Shown: positions 42,039 to 51,442 of the stretch, piece by piece
Position numbering within the stretch: position 1 is the first letter of the stretch
Layout of the letters: each line of letters begins with the position of its first letter
Assembly: GCA_040756575.1 (NCBI GenBank)
Contig: JBFLYP010000007.1
Coordinates: forward strand, 1-64,000
DNA from: DTYU01 sp040756575
Lineage (GTDB): Bacteria > Bacillota > Desulfotomaculia > Desulfotomaculales > Ammonificaceae
DNA length: 64,000 nt
Direction: 5' to 3'
Translations under genes and position numbers: made by a program
The notes under the pieces: generated by a model
The model's input: the letters and a program-made list of their open reading frames with translations, nothing else
What the model was told of the DNA's origin: nothing
The model's database searches: none

Positions 42039-43823
42039 ATGCGGGAACCCGGTAAGACTGCGGTGAAAAGAGTGAACGAAAGAATCAAAGATCAACGCAT
42101 TTTAAGAAAAGTTATGAGTGTCGTGCACGGCCTGAGACGCTTGTTTTTAAAGGTCTTGCTCGTGCCCCTCATCCCTGTTTTTTGGTGGGGACCGGTAACT
42201 CACCCCTACATAAACTACAAGGCGCTGAAGCGTGCGGAAGAGGAAGCGGCTTCCGGAGACCCAAAGATCAACCGTGATCTTCTCTCCCGCCTCCAGCGCA
42301 ACAGGGATATCTTTATTTTCAGCGGCAACAGTGCCGACTGCATTGCCACGCAGCACATTCTCACCCGCAGCCCGGTGTACGACTACTCTCACAACTCCAT
42401 CCCGGACTGTCCCTCCGGACTCCCGCTCTTCGGCTATAACCTGATCAATGAGTGGTTCGACGCTCAACGCGGCACCGAGCCTTATCCGGAAGAAGACCTT
42501 GCAGTGGCCTGCGGGTGGCTTGCTCATCAGTTGGCAGACTGGTATGCGCATTACGCTCCCGTAGACGGGCACGGTGAACCGGTAACCGACCCTTGCGCCC
42601 AACAAAGCGGTGCACCGGTTTTTGAAGGCTACGCAAACTCGCACCGAGTCCTGGGAGCCGACTTTTATCCTGAAATCCTCCAACAGTATCGGCTCATCGA
42701 CCATGCCTTAGTAGAGTTTTTCTACGACATGCTGATCTTTCATGCCGATGTGGAGGGACGCTTCAATACCAACAGGCTGGACTTTTTCCGCAACTACAGG
42801 GTAAAGGGCCGGCACGTCAATCTTTTAACGGTGGCATCAGAGCGCTTCCGGGGCGCGGCAGCGCGTATCCATCCGGGCGAGATCAGCGTACTCCGGGAGA
42901 ACCTGCGCACTATCATTAAAGGGATAAGGATGCTCATTCAGCTCTCGACCTTCGTGCGCCCGGAGCTGCCGGACACGATCAGCCGCAGCCTCAGTCCGCA
43001 GGCCGCTGGGCCGGACTATGTGGGGCTTTCCGTCGAAAGGGTATTGAACGGCCTTTTCCGCAAAAGCTATAAAGAGATCTCCCTGCTGGCCGACCCGACC
43101 TGCGCAGCTGACCGGGAACTTTATCCAGCACCAGTGGTGATACGTGAAGTCATGCAGCCGGGCACCCTGCTTTTCCGTTTCGCGCACCGCTTGGGTTCAT
43201 TTTTGCCGGACGGTTCCCCGCCGTTTTACCGCGGCCCGGATGACTTCAGCCTCCGTTTTTTAAAGGTTTTCGAACTCCGTGGCAAGATAGCGGCTTATTT
43301 GACCGCCGGTCTTGCCGTTGAAAAAATAACCGCTTTAGCCGGGACGGAAGATGAAAACGCCCTCTTGGCCTTTTGTACCATGCTCCTTTCAACCCCGCAA
43401 TCCGACCTGAATGCCGCCCGCGTGCGCTTTCGAGCCCTCCTGCAACCGGTTGTCGAGCTTATCGGCGACCCCGACGCTTCTGATGAACAAAAACTCACAG
43501 TAATGCTGAACAGCGGTGAGATCAGCGTCCGCATAATACCGGCCGTCGCCCTGAACGAACCTTCAAGCCGGCTGCATAAGGGCCTGGACATGGCCAGCCT
43601 GCGTTTTTACCTCGATGGATACGATGTGCGGACAGACGACCGTTATGAACTCCGCCTTATCCCGGTGGACAACTGCTGCCTGAAGGTCCGGGTCAAACTG
43701 AAAGAGGGCATCGCTGAGGGCTATCACCGCCTGACGGTGACAATAAAGGATAACTACGGCGTGGCCGCAAAACCCTTCGAAAGGGACTTCTGGGTCGGTC
43801 CGGTAGTGCATATACTGCGGTGA
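42039..43823 (+). CDS. Zinc-dependent phospholipase C-like protein
   Basis: The N-terminal ~250 residues resemble the zinc-dependent phospholipase C/S1-P1 fold (Zn_dep_PLPC): FWWGPVTHPYINYKAL with the first His, FIFSGNSADCIATQHILT, VYDYSHNSIPDC, and CGWLAHQLADWYAHYAPVDGHG with closely spaced His/Asp ligands. A hydrophobic segment (about 34-48) may anchor it. The C-terminal ~340 residues, helical then beta-rich, are unfamiliar. Such domains cleave phospholipids or act on other phosphodiesters; the substrate here is unknown. It is divergent from prkA. No clear SD precedes ATG 42039, and GTG 42063 is possible. Confidence 0.75.
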   Translation: MREPGKTAVKRVNERIKDQRILRKVMSVVHGLRRLFLKVLLVPLIPVFWWGPVTHPYINYKALKRAEEEAASGDPKINRDLLSRLQRNRDIFIFSGNSADCIATQHILTRSPVYDYSHNSIPDCPSGLPLFGYNLINEWFDAQRGTEPYPEEDLAVACGWLAHQLADWYAHYAPVDGHGEPVTDPCAQQSGAPVFEGYANSHRVLGADFYPEILQQYRLIDHALVEFFYDMLIFHADVEGRFNTNRLDFFRNYRVKGRHVNLLTVASERFRGAAARIHPGEISVLRENLRTIIKGIRMLIQLSTFVRPELPDTISRSLSPQAAGPDYVGLSVERVLNGLFRKSYKEISLLADPTCAADRELYPAPVVIREVMQPGTLLFRFAHRLGSFLPDGSPPFYRGPDDFSLRFLKVFELRGKIAAYLTAGLAVEKITALAGTEDENALLAFCTMLLSTPQSDLNAARVRFRALLQPVVELIGDPDASDEQKLTVMLNSGEISVRIIPAVALNEPSSRLHKGLDMASLRFYLDGYDVRTDDRYELRLIPVDNCCLKVRVKLKEGIAEGYHRLTVTIKDNYGVAAKPFERDFWVGPVVHILR

Positions 43824-43944
43824 TCCGGCACCGTCACGGGCTCAACTTCCACGTTGTTGAAATCCGAACCGATCCACTCGCTTTTATTTCGCCGCATAGT
43901 GGACATCCTATAATAAAAACAAACCAAAGGGGAGGACAACACTG

Positions 43945-45642
43945 ATGGGACAGCGCATCGTGATCATCGGCGGCACAACCTGCGGTACAAAAGCAGCCGC
44001 CCGCATCCGCCGCCGGGATCCCCAAGCCGAAATAACAATTATTGAGCAAAGTGAAAACGTCTCGGTCGGCCGCTGCGGCATCCCCTATTACGTAGGCGGT
44101 AAGGTTAACAAGATTGAAGAACTCTTTTCCTCGCCCGCCGGGATTATACGGGACCCTGAGTTTTTCAATAAAGTAAAAAACATCCGCGTTCTGACATGCA
44201 CGAGGGCGGAAGGAATAGACCGCGCTGCCAGGCAGGTGCATTTCCACGACTTGCGTACCGGTAGCCGTTACGCGCTTCCCTACGACAAGCTGGTACTGGC
44301 CACGGGTGCCCGGCCAGCGCCGCTTAAAGTCCCCGGCGCCGGTCTGAAAAACGTACATACCATGTGGTCACTCGAGGACGCCAGGACCATCCGTGAAAAG
44401 GCCTTTTCGGGTAAGGTGAAGAACGTCGTGGTTATTGGAGCCGGGCTCATCGGCCTGGAAGCCGCCGAGGTGCTCCTTGAAGCAGATATACCCGGTGCGA
44501 AGCTCACCGTAACGCTTATCGAAGCGATGCAGCACATCGCCCCCATCTTCCTTGACGACGAAATGGCCTCCCTTGCCGCCAAGCACCTCCGGGACAAAGG
44601 GCTTGTAATCCGGACTGGCGAAATGGTCCAGCGCCTCGAGGGCGACGACGCCGGCTCTGTGCGTCAGGTGGTCACCACCCGCGGGACCTACCCCGCCGAG
44701 CTGGTAATATCAGCAGTCGGACTGGTACCGAACGTAGACTTAGCACGGGACGCCGGCCTATCGATCGGTACCACAGGAGCCATTACTGTGAACCAGTACC
44801 TCCAAACCAGCGATCCCGATATTTACGCCGGCGGCGACTGCGTTGAAAACGTAAACCTGGTAAACGGGCGGCCCATTTACACCCCGCAGGGCTCCGTCGC
44901 GAACCGGCATGGGAGGGTCATCGGGAACAATATCACCGGAATGCGTGAGGCCTTCCCGGGAGTGCTCGGGACCGTAATATTCAAAATATTCGACCTCACC
45001 ATCGGACGTACCGGCCTTACCGAATCCCAAGCGCGCGAGACCGGCTACCCCGTCGAAACCGTGCTTGTTTCCGGCGCAGACCGCGCCCACTTCTATCCCG
45101 GCACAGGCTCGGTTGTAGTGAAGCTCGTCGTCGACGCGCCCTCGCGCAAGATTCTCGGTGCACAACTGCTCGGTGAAGGCGAGGTTAACAAACGCCTCGA
45201 CGTGCTCGTCGGGGCAATAACCATGGGAGCTACCGTGGACCACCTGGCCAACTTCGACCTTGCGTACGCGCCTCCTTACAATACCGCAATGGACGTCCTG
45301 CACCACGCCGCCAACACAATGCGTAACAAGCTTACCGGGGAAGCAAAAACCCTCACTCCTGCGGAACTCAAAAAACGGATTGCGGAAGGGGACAACAACC
45401 TGCTGGTGCTCGACGTGCGCACCCCCGGGGAGGCCGAAGAGCATCCGGCTCCGTACGACGGTGTCACCCACATCCCGCTCGGAAAACTGCGGGCCGAAGC
45501 AGGCACCCTCCCTTCAGAAAAAATGGTGGTGCCGTTCTGCCAGATCAGCATTCGCGCGTGGGAAGCCCAGCGCATCCTGGAGGAACAAGGGTTTCGAAAC
45601 GTCGCCTTCTTGGAGGGAGGCCTTGCTGCGTGGCCGTATTAG
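43945..45642 (+). CDS. CoA-disulfide reductase-like flavoprotein with rhodanese domain
   Basis: The 565-residue protein belongs to the CoADR-RHD type: an FAD/NADH disulfide reductase (about 1-450) fused to a rhodanese domain (about 465-565). Visible are IVIIGGTTCGTKAAARI, the redox cysteine in VGRCGIPYYVGG (about residue 44), the NAD motif VVIGAGLIGLEAAEVL and IYAGGDCVENVNLV. In the rhodanese part the catalytic cysteine loop reads FCQISIRA rather than the usual C-R-x-G-x-R. Such enzymes reduce polysulfide, CoA disulfide or CoA persulfide, a sensible role in a sulfate reducer. GGGGAGGACAACACTG precedes the ATG. Confidence 0.92.
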   Translation: MGQRIVIIGGTTCGTKAAARIRRRDPQAEITIIEQSENVSVGRCGIPYYVGGKVNKIEELFSSPAGIIRDPEFFNKVKNIRVLTCTRAEGIDRAARQVHFHDLRTGSRYALPYDKLVLATGARPAPLKVPGAGLKNVHTMWSLEDARTIREKAFSGKVKNVVVIGAGLIGLEAAEVLLEADIPGAKLTVTLIEAMQHIAPIFLDDEMASLAAKHLRDKGLVIRTGEMVQRLEGDDAGSVRQVVTTRGTYPAELVISAVGLVPNVDLARDAGLSIGTTGAITVNQYLQTSDPDIYAGGDCVENVNLVNGRPIYTPQGSVANRHGRVIGNNITGMREAFPGVLGTVIFKIFDLTIGRTGLTESQARETGYPVETVLVSGADRAHFYPGTGSVVVKLVVDAPSRKILGAQLLGEGEVNKRLDVLVGAITMGATVDHLANFDLAYAPPYNTAMDVLHHAANTMRNKLTGEAKTLTPAELKKRIAEGDNNLLVLDVRTPGEAEEHPAPYDGVTHIPLGKLRAEAGTLPSEKMVVPFCQISIRAWEAQRILEEQGFRNVAFLEGGLAAWPY

Positions 45643-46141
45643 TCAAAAACTGTGAATCTACTGACACCTGCCCGGTTTTCCCAGCTTTACGCCCGGGACT
45701 GAACCGCCCGCGTAAGCATCAATTTGAATTATACCCAGGATTTCCCTATAGCGGTAAGCGCAAATTCACAGACCATAACTTCACCCGCACCTAAATCTGC
45801 CGACTCACCCGTTATCTGCTCTGCACCTTCTGTGCTCGTGAAATCCCCCGTGTTCCGTTCTTGGTCCACAGATTTTACCTCCTTAAACCTGCGTTTCCGC
45901 GGCACTTTGGTAACAAGTATGTCCAGGGCAAAGACAATTTATTACTTATAAGGAAAACTGTCCATGCTCCACAAACTTCCGCCGCAAGCGTCAATAAAGA
46001 CCGGAGGGAAAAGAAGATTCCACGCTTTATCAGGTCAAACCGGCACGACGGAAATTAGAGTAAGCTGAGGAAGGCGCTCATAGCGGGCGCGGCAAAAGAT
46101 CAACTGTACCACCGAAATGAGCGTTGCTCGTATCGAACTTA
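45643..46141. other. Intergenic region with one possible small minus-strand gene
   Basis: Apart from the 46-codon frame at 45729-45869, nothing recognisable was seen. The part 45900-46141 holds no clear gene or hairpin. Confidence 0.4.
45729..45869 (-). CDS. Possible 46-residue protein, unknown
   Basis: GTG 45869 follows a perfect SD, AAGGAGGTAAAATCT, and reads 46 codons to a TAA. The product is acidic in its first half (MDQERNTGDFTSTEGAEQIT) and more hydrophobic at the end (VCEFALTAIGKSWV). I know no family. It stands alone on the minus strand between two plus- and minus-strand genes. I see no clear promoter or terminator. Confidence 0.38.
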   Translation of the reverse strand: MDQERNTGDFTSTEGAEQITGESADLGAGEVMVCEFALTAIGKSWV

Positions 46142-47401
46142 TTACCTAACCGCCACCTTAGTTCGCAGCGCTACCCACATCTCATCAGAGAGCAGGCCGA
46201 GGCGCCAGAGGGCGATGCCGTTGAGGTTGTACCGCTTGGCGATGCCTACCTTGGTAAGTATGCTTTCCGGGGTCTCGCTGGGGATAGAGATTCCGAGGAC
46301 CAGCTTGTCGGCCGGGACGACCGTAGCGAGTTCCACGGCCTGGATGACAAGTTTTACAGGTTCCGGCCGGGTACCGTAGTCGTAGGCCATGATAACAATG
46401 CGGTCTGCCACCTCACCTAGAGCCTTATAGTCGTATCCCCTGTATATGCTGTTTGGCGCATGCAGTGAAAGCGTCAGCGTTTTACCCTTACTCCTCAGTT
46501 GGCCGGCTAACAAGACAGCAAAGTTGGTAAACCGCTGCCGCACTGCCGCCAGGCTTTCACCCGATTCGGAATACCCCAGCCCTTCGAAGTCGAGATTTAC
46601 CCCGTCGTAGAGGTCCGCTTCACCGGCGATTGCGGCAACCGCCTTTTGGACGGCCGCATCATCGGCCAGCAGATCGGAGAGGGCGCGGTCCCCGTCGGTG
46701 ACATGAACCACCATGTCTGTTTTAAGGCCGCACGCTGCAGCGGCATCGAGGACATCCTCCCAACCGGGCGGGCGCCGCCAGCCCGTAGCGCTCTCGGTTA
46801 TCAGGTTGCCGTCCCGGTCCAGGCTGTACCAGCCTAGGGCAAGGTCGCTTACCAAATCGGTGTTCCCCTTCGCCATCTCTGGGTACGCTTTACCGAAGAG
46901 GTCGGCCCAACTGCTGGTCTGCGCGCCGCCGAGCGCGTAGAAGCCGATTACCGTCATTATTTGCGGCGGCGAAGTAATTTTCACGGTGCAGGTGGTTGCC
47001 TCCCACTTTACTTCACAGCTAAAAGCCTCGCTGAAAAATCGCAGCGGGACGAGCGTCCGCCCGTTAAGGATTTGCGGCGGGACGTCCAGGGTGACAGGGG
47101 TGTTGTTGCGGTACGCCGTTACGTTGCCTATTTGCAGGCTGATTGAGACTCCTCCGCCCGTAGCGCTCACAGTCCTGGTCGTACCGTTCCAGGACACCGC
47201 GACGTTTAACGCCTCGCCGACGGCGCGGAAGGGAACGAGCGTGCGCCCGTTTTTAATCACCGGCTGCACGTCGAAGTGGACCGGCAGCCCGTCAAGCAGT
47301 ACCGAGACCTCCTTCGGTTGGCCCAGTGCAGCGGCCGGCTGAGTAGCAACAGCCGCAAGGATTACCACAACCGCAAAAACCATGACAGCCCAACGATTCA
47401 T
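46142..47401 (-). CDS. Secreted GH18-like glycoside hydrolase with stalk domain
   Basis: The 419-residue protein has a signal peptide (about 1-26), a copper-amine-oxidase-N-like stalk domain (about 32-145: two LNGRTLVP-type motifs, KNGRTLVPFRAVGEAL and LNGRTLVPLRFFSEAF) and a GH18-type TIM barrel (about 150-419). The catalytic pattern DxxDxE is present as DGVNLDFEG. Relatives include spore-wall chitinase/N-acetylglucosaminidase-type enzymes such as YaaH/CotR-like proteins; the substrate here is probably a cell-wall glycan (inference). ATG 47401 has GGGAGGCCTGTA upstream. The same stalk type is fused to a different enzyme at 58 kb. Confidence 0.88.
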   Translation of the reverse strand: MNRWAVMVFAVVVILAAVATQPAAALGQPKEVSVLLDGLPVHFDVQPVIKNGRTLVPFRAVGEALNVAVSWNGTTRTVSATGGGVSISLQIGNVTAYRNNTPVTLDVPPQILNGRTLVPLRFFSEAFSCEVKWEATTCTVKITSPPQIMTVIGFYALGGAQTSSWADLFGKAYPEMAKGNTDLVSDLALGWYSLDRDGNLITESATGWRRPPGWEDVLDAAAACGLKTDMVVHVTDGDRALSDLLADDAAVQKAVAAIAGEADLYDGVNLDFEGLGYSESGESLAAVRQRFTNFAVLLAGQLRSKGKTLTLSLHAPNSIYRGYDYKALGEVADRIVIMAYDYGTRPEPVKLVIQAVELATVVPADKLVLGISIPSETPESILTKVGIAKRYNLNGIALWRLGLLSDEMWVALRTKVAVR

Positions 47402-47741
47402 TACAGGCCTCCCTTCTCTTGCCGTTTTGTTTATGCACCCGCCGACTTAGATAAGCCCATTTTTACAGCCCCAACTTTTCATAAAAGCCGCTATATTTCT
47501 TCGACACCTGTCGTCTCTTTCATACTACCGCCCGGCACGTTACGCTCAGAAAACGATTACTGTTCCGGCATTCTGCAAGTATCCGCAATGGCAGCGGGAT
47601 TAAAAATGTATCCCCTCCGAGTGAACCTTTTCCGCGACCGCCGTAAAAACAAAATCAATAACCAATAACCGGAACAAGCATGCACGAGCATGGGGAGCAA
47701 CCCCCGTTACGTCCGCAAAAAGGTAGGAAGGGGCAGGATCA
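47402..47741. other. Intergenic region, nothing recognised
   Basis: This 340-base stretch lies between divergent genes. I saw no gene, repeat or strong hairpin in it. Confidence 0.4.
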
Positions 47742-47957
47742 TTGAGGCGGGAAATAAACTGCAACGACTATGTGGCCGAAAACCGCATCCGGTTTCGCCG
47801 GACGCTCTTAAGGATGGGGAAACCGGGGCGGCGCGAACGCCCGCGCGACCCCGATAAAGCATTCGTCCTCTTCTTGCTTGCCCTGAAGCGAAAGAAGAAG
47901 TGGCTCCAGGAGGGAAAGCTCGCCGAAACCGGCCCGCGCGAGTACATCCTCCGGTAG
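47742..47957 (+). CDS. Small basic hypothetical protein
   Basis: The 71-codon frame starts at TTG 47742 behind GGAAGGGGCAGGATCA. The product is rich in Arg and Lys (FRRTLLRMGKPGRRERP, LLALKRKKKWLQEG) and has no family I know. The Arg/Lys pattern suggests nucleic-acid binding, but this is only composition. It stands alone between a GH18 gene and a DUF169 gene. Confidence 0.4.
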   Translation: MRREINCNDYVAENRIRFRRTLLRMGKPGRRERPRDPDKAFVLFLLALKRKKKWLQEGKLAETGPREYILR

Positions 47958-48084
47958 TCGTTTAGTCTCGTAACAACATTTGCCCCAAAAACTGATGCAA
48001 GCGCAACCGCCACCTTACCGTTTCATTTTTGCGATCGCCTGCCTGCCATCCTCTCCTGCACAGGTTTCTACCGTGAGCAGGAAG

Positions 48085-48118
48085 GTTGGGACACCTTTAA
48101 GCAGCCCCGCCAACCTTC
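48085..48118. promoter_or_regulatory. Hairpin downstream of the DUF169 gene
   Basis: AAGGTTGG and CCAACCTT pair across a loop of about 19 bases. No T-run follows. The surrounding 270 bases (47958-48227) hold nothing else that I recognise. Confidence 0.35.
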
Positions 48119-48227
48119 AGCTTCTCCGCCGCCTCAGATAAAGCCAGATGCTATTTAATGCACTTCATTCCTTAGCGCTCCCCTGAGTGCCTTTAATTGA
48201 TACTCAACCCGTAAAAAATTTGCATAT

Positions 48228-49037
48228 TTATTCTTCTTTTAGAAACAGCCGCCACTCCTCTTTCCCTAAGAAACTCTCCTCCACGTTCTCCTCCATCTCC
48301 TGGAACATCTTATGGGGAACAGCGAAGGTCATCACGTCTTTACCCAGTTGCTTGCGCACGTTCTTCCGCGCGGACAGGTCTACCAAGCCGATGACGGCAC
48401 GCGGGTTATCAGACTTCGCCTCCCGGTACGGAAAGATGCCGAGGGCCTGGCACCCGGCGCAGAAGGGGATGATGACGCTCTCGTTGCTCTCCCGCGTGTA
48501 GTTCGCCAGGACCGTCAGGGCGGCGAGCTGGTCGGGGTTCGCGAGGAAAATGACGACCACAGGCGTTTCTTTATCGGAAGCCACCTCTCTCAGCGGCTTG
48601 AAGACAACGTATTTCGCGGGGATATCGGTGATCGGCATAAGCTCGACGAACTTCTTTACCAATTCCGGCGACTTGATGTACCTTTCACCGTGCAGCAAGT
48701 TTTCCACGTACTCCTCCCCTCTGCTGGTCTGGATCATTTCCCGCGTCAGACCGGTCTCCGCCATGCCGGTTGAAAGGAAGCGGCAGAAGGCGTCAACCCC
48801 GCCCCACCAGTTTAGGTACTGGTTGCCGAACCCCAGACCGGTCCCGCCACCCAAACAACCGAACGTGTTGCGGTCAAAAACTGCCGTCCGGCCGCTGGCT
48901 GCGTTGGCGAACAGCCACATAACGCAACCCCACTTTCCTTCTTTAAACTGCATGGCACCCGCAGGCTTTTTATCAGACCATAACAGGGCAACGGGGCCGA
49001 ATCTCACGTTAAGGGCGGCAGCAATCTTACTTTCCAT
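48228..49037 (-). CDS. DUF169 family protein
   Basis: The 269-residue protein matches DUF169, common in anaerobes and methanogens, function unknown. Typical features are the N-terminal FGPVALLWSDKKPAGAMQF-like stretch, a glycine-rich cysteine segment FGCLGGGTGLGFG (about 60-72), and the later IIPFCAGCQALGIFPYRE with CxxC (about 195-200). The cysteines suggest metal or cofactor binding. ATG 49037 is well placed behind GGAGG (eight bases); GTG 49043 is too close. Confidence 0.85.
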   Translation of the reverse strand: MESKIAAALNVRFGPVALLWSDKKPAGAMQFKEGKWGCVMWLFANAASGRTAVFDRNTFGCLGGGTGLGFGNQYLNWWGGVDAFCRFLSTGMAETGLTREMIQTSRGEEYVENLLHGERYIKSPELVKKFVELMPITDIPAKYVVFKPLREVASDKETPVVVIFLANPDQLAALTVLANYTRESNESVIIPFCAGCQALGIFPYREAKSDNPRAVIGLVDLSARKNVRKQLGKDVMTFAVPHKMFQEMEENVEESFLGKEEWRLFLKEE

Positions 49038-49296
49038 AAGCACAGCCTCCTTACAAATCGAAAAGCCAACTGATTGATGCGGACGATCCTAACCAAGATT
49101 GTATCACAAGCACAGGGTTGTTTAACTCCTTCATTGTGAGTTTTGGTTCATGGCGTAATGCCCACACCGGAGACTCTGACCAAGACGTGGAACCGAATGC
49201 TATTTGCAGCATAATTTACATCATCCAGATTTGTAAAATTGAACAGGAAATGGGTCAATATGTGTCGAAGTATTCCACCCAAGGGGGTTAAACGGC

Positions 49297-51372
49297 GTGC
49301 GGAAGCGTGTTCTGTTTTTTTCGGTCGGACTGTCAGTCCTTTTGTTGAGCGCGGTTCTTTTTTTCAGTTGCGCCGGAATGCGGGCGTATTTAACGCCTCA
49401 GACCGCAAAACCCGGGACTGCCGCCGAGCGAGATTCCGCTCGATCGCGCGGGAGCGCAACAGCGGCGCCCAAACCGACCACAGAGGAACTACAGGCGCGG
49501 GCCGAGAGGCTAAACGCCAACGAACTCGGCCAGGTGCCGATACTGGTCTATCACCTGATCGGCGGTCAAGAGGGGCGGTGGACCCGTACGCCCGAAAACC
49601 TCCGCAGAGACTTGACGGAGCTTTACCAACGCGGGTACGTTTCCGTTCCTCTTACCGACTACTTAACAGGCAATATTAACATCCCCGCCGGCAAATCACC
49701 GGTGGTCCTCACGTTTGACGACAGCACACCCGGCCATTTCCGTCTTTTGCAACGGAACGGTAAGTTAGTAGTTGACCCGAACTGCGCGGTCGGCATCCTG
49801 CGGGACTTCGCCGAAAAACATCCCGGTTTCGGCAACTCAGCCACCTTCTTCATAAACGCCCGCCCGTTCTGCGGTGAACCCGGGCAGGAAGCTTATTGGC
49901 AGAAAAAGCTGCAAATGCTGGTTGAATGGGGGTTCGAGATAGGCAATCACACCATGCACCATACGAACCTCAAAAATCAGTCGCCCCAAAAGATTCGGCA
50001 GGAAATCGCCGGTTTACAGGCACTCATCCAGCAAGCGGTGCCCGGTTACGCGCCGTCGGCCTTCGCCATTGTTCAGGACGGCCTGCCGCAACCTTACGAT
50101 ACGGTTGTGAAGGGTACCTATGACAGCACCACTTACCACCACAGCGGCGTGGTATGGTGGGCCTGGAGCGCGGCGCGGTCCCCTTACCACAAGGAGTTTG
50201 ACCCGCTGCGTGTTCAGCGGATCCAGGTCTTTCAGGACCACGGCGTAAGTTCACTGACTACCTGGCTGGACCGGATAGGGCCCACGCGCTACATCAGCGA
50301 CGGAAATCCCGGAACAATAGCTTTTCCGCAGGGATGGGAACAAGTCCTGGCGGAAAGACAAAATGCCAAAGTCATTATCTATCCCGCCCAAAAATCGGAG
50401 CGGACGCCGGAGCGGGAGAAACAAGCCTTAAACGCAAAAGGAGTCCACGTAACCTTTTCGTGGGCATCGTCGCCGGCGCGCTGGAAACAGGTGGTGGATC
50501 TGGTGAAAGCGACCCGATTCAATACAATCCAACTTGACGTCAAGGATGAATCCGGTCGCATCGGATACCTCTCGGAGGTGCCTTTAAGCAGGGACATCGG
50601 CGCGGCACAAAACTACCTGAAGATAAGGGAACTGCTTCAAGAACTCCGGGCCGAAGGCATATACAGTGTGGCCCGGATTGTTATCATGCGGGACCCGGTA
50701 CTGGCGAAAAAGCGGCCCGATCTGATGGTGCGCACAGCCGGCGGCTATCCTCTAAGCGGCGGCGTATGGGTCAACCCGTGCTCACGGGAGGTCTGGGACT
50801 ATAACATCGCCCTGGCGCGGGAGGCGTACGCCCTTGGTTTTGACGAGGTGCAGTTTGACTACCTCCGGTTCCCGGAAGGAACGGATGCCTGGACCTCCGT
50901 TTACCCGGGCATGGGTAACCGGCAGCGGACGGACGTAATCACCAGCTTTGTCCGGTATGCCCGTGAGCAGATAGGCTGGGAGAAATGGCTTTCGGTGGCG
51001 GTTTTCGGCTTCATGGGGTACGCAAAAGATGACCAGAAAATCGGGCAGCGTCCGGAGCGGCTCGCCCCTTTTTTAGACTTTCTGTCCCCGATGGCCTATC
51101 CGTCACACTACAGCCCAGGAAACTATGGGTTTTCCAATCCCAATGCACACCCTTACGAAGTGGTAGACGGCACCCTGACCGACTTCGAACGCCTGATTGA
51201 AAACAGCGGCTGCCGGCTCCGTCCCTGGCTGCAGGCTTTCACCCTCGGTCCGCCCCCCTACGGACCCGCAGAAATCAAGGCTCAGATGAGAGCTGCCGCC
51301 AAGCACGGCATACAGACATGGCTCCTCTGGAACCCGTGCGTCATCTACCGTCCGGAAGCGCTCCAACAGTGA
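49297..51372 (+). CDS. NodB-type deacetylase fused to DUF4015 glycoside hydrolase
   Basis: The 691-residue secreted protein joins two carbohydrate-active parts. A signal/anchor segment (about 1-26) is followed by a NodB-like polysaccharide deacetylase domain (about 80-340) with VLTFDDSTPG (motif 1) and GNHTMHHTNL (motif 2, H-x3-H). The usual RPPY motif 3 is not evident. The C-terminal part (about 380-691) resembles DUF4015, a TIM-barrel putative glycoside hydrolase: FNTIQLDVKDESGRIGYLS, GFDEVQFDYLRFPEG with acidic residues at the active-site strand, and FLSPMAYPSHY. It likely deacetylates and cleaves a wall or capsule glycan. GTG 49297 has GGGGGTTAAACGGC upstream. Confidence 0.85.
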   Translation: MRKRVLFFSVGLSVLLLSAVLFFSCAGMRAYLTPQTAKPGTAAERDSARSRGSATAAPKPTTEELQARAERLNANELGQVPILVYHLIGGQEGRWTRTPENLRRDLTELYQRGYVSVPLTDYLTGNINIPAGKSPVVLTFDDSTPGHFRLLQRNGKLVVDPNCAVGILRDFAEKHPGFGNSATFFINARPFCGEPGQEAYWQKKLQMLVEWGFEIGNHTMHHTNLKNQSPQKIRQEIAGLQALIQQAVPGYAPSAFAIVQDGLPQPYDTVVKGTYDSTTYHHSGVVWWAWSAARSPYHKEFDPLRVQRIQVFQDHGVSSLTTWLDRIGPTRYISDGNPGTIAFPQGWEQVLAERQNAKVIIYPAQKSERTPEREKQALNAKGVHVTFSWASSPARWKQVVDLVKATRFNTIQLDVKDESGRIGYLSEVPLSRDIGAAQNYLKIRELLQELRAEGIYSVARIVIMRDPVLAKKRPDLMVRTAGGYPLSGGVWVNPCSREVWDYNIALAREAYALGFDEVQFDYLRFPEGTDAWTSVYPGMGNRQRTDVITSFVRYAREQIGWEKWLSVAVFGFMGYAKDDQKIGQRPERLAPFLDFLSPMAYPSHYSPGNYGFSNPNAHPYEVVDGTLTDFERLIENSGCRLRPWLQAFTLGPPPYGPAEIKAQMRAAAKHGIQTWLLWNPCVIYRPEALQQ

Positions 51373-51442
51373 TGGTGTTATCCCGGCCGGCTACTATAAG
51401 ATAAATTTTAAGAAGTTAAACTTACCCAATGGGGTTTTCACA

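Noticed and set aside
44758..45471. 237-codon minus-strand frame opposite the CoA-disulfide reductase gene
   Set aside because: Shadow frame; the plus-strand gene is clearly real by motifs.
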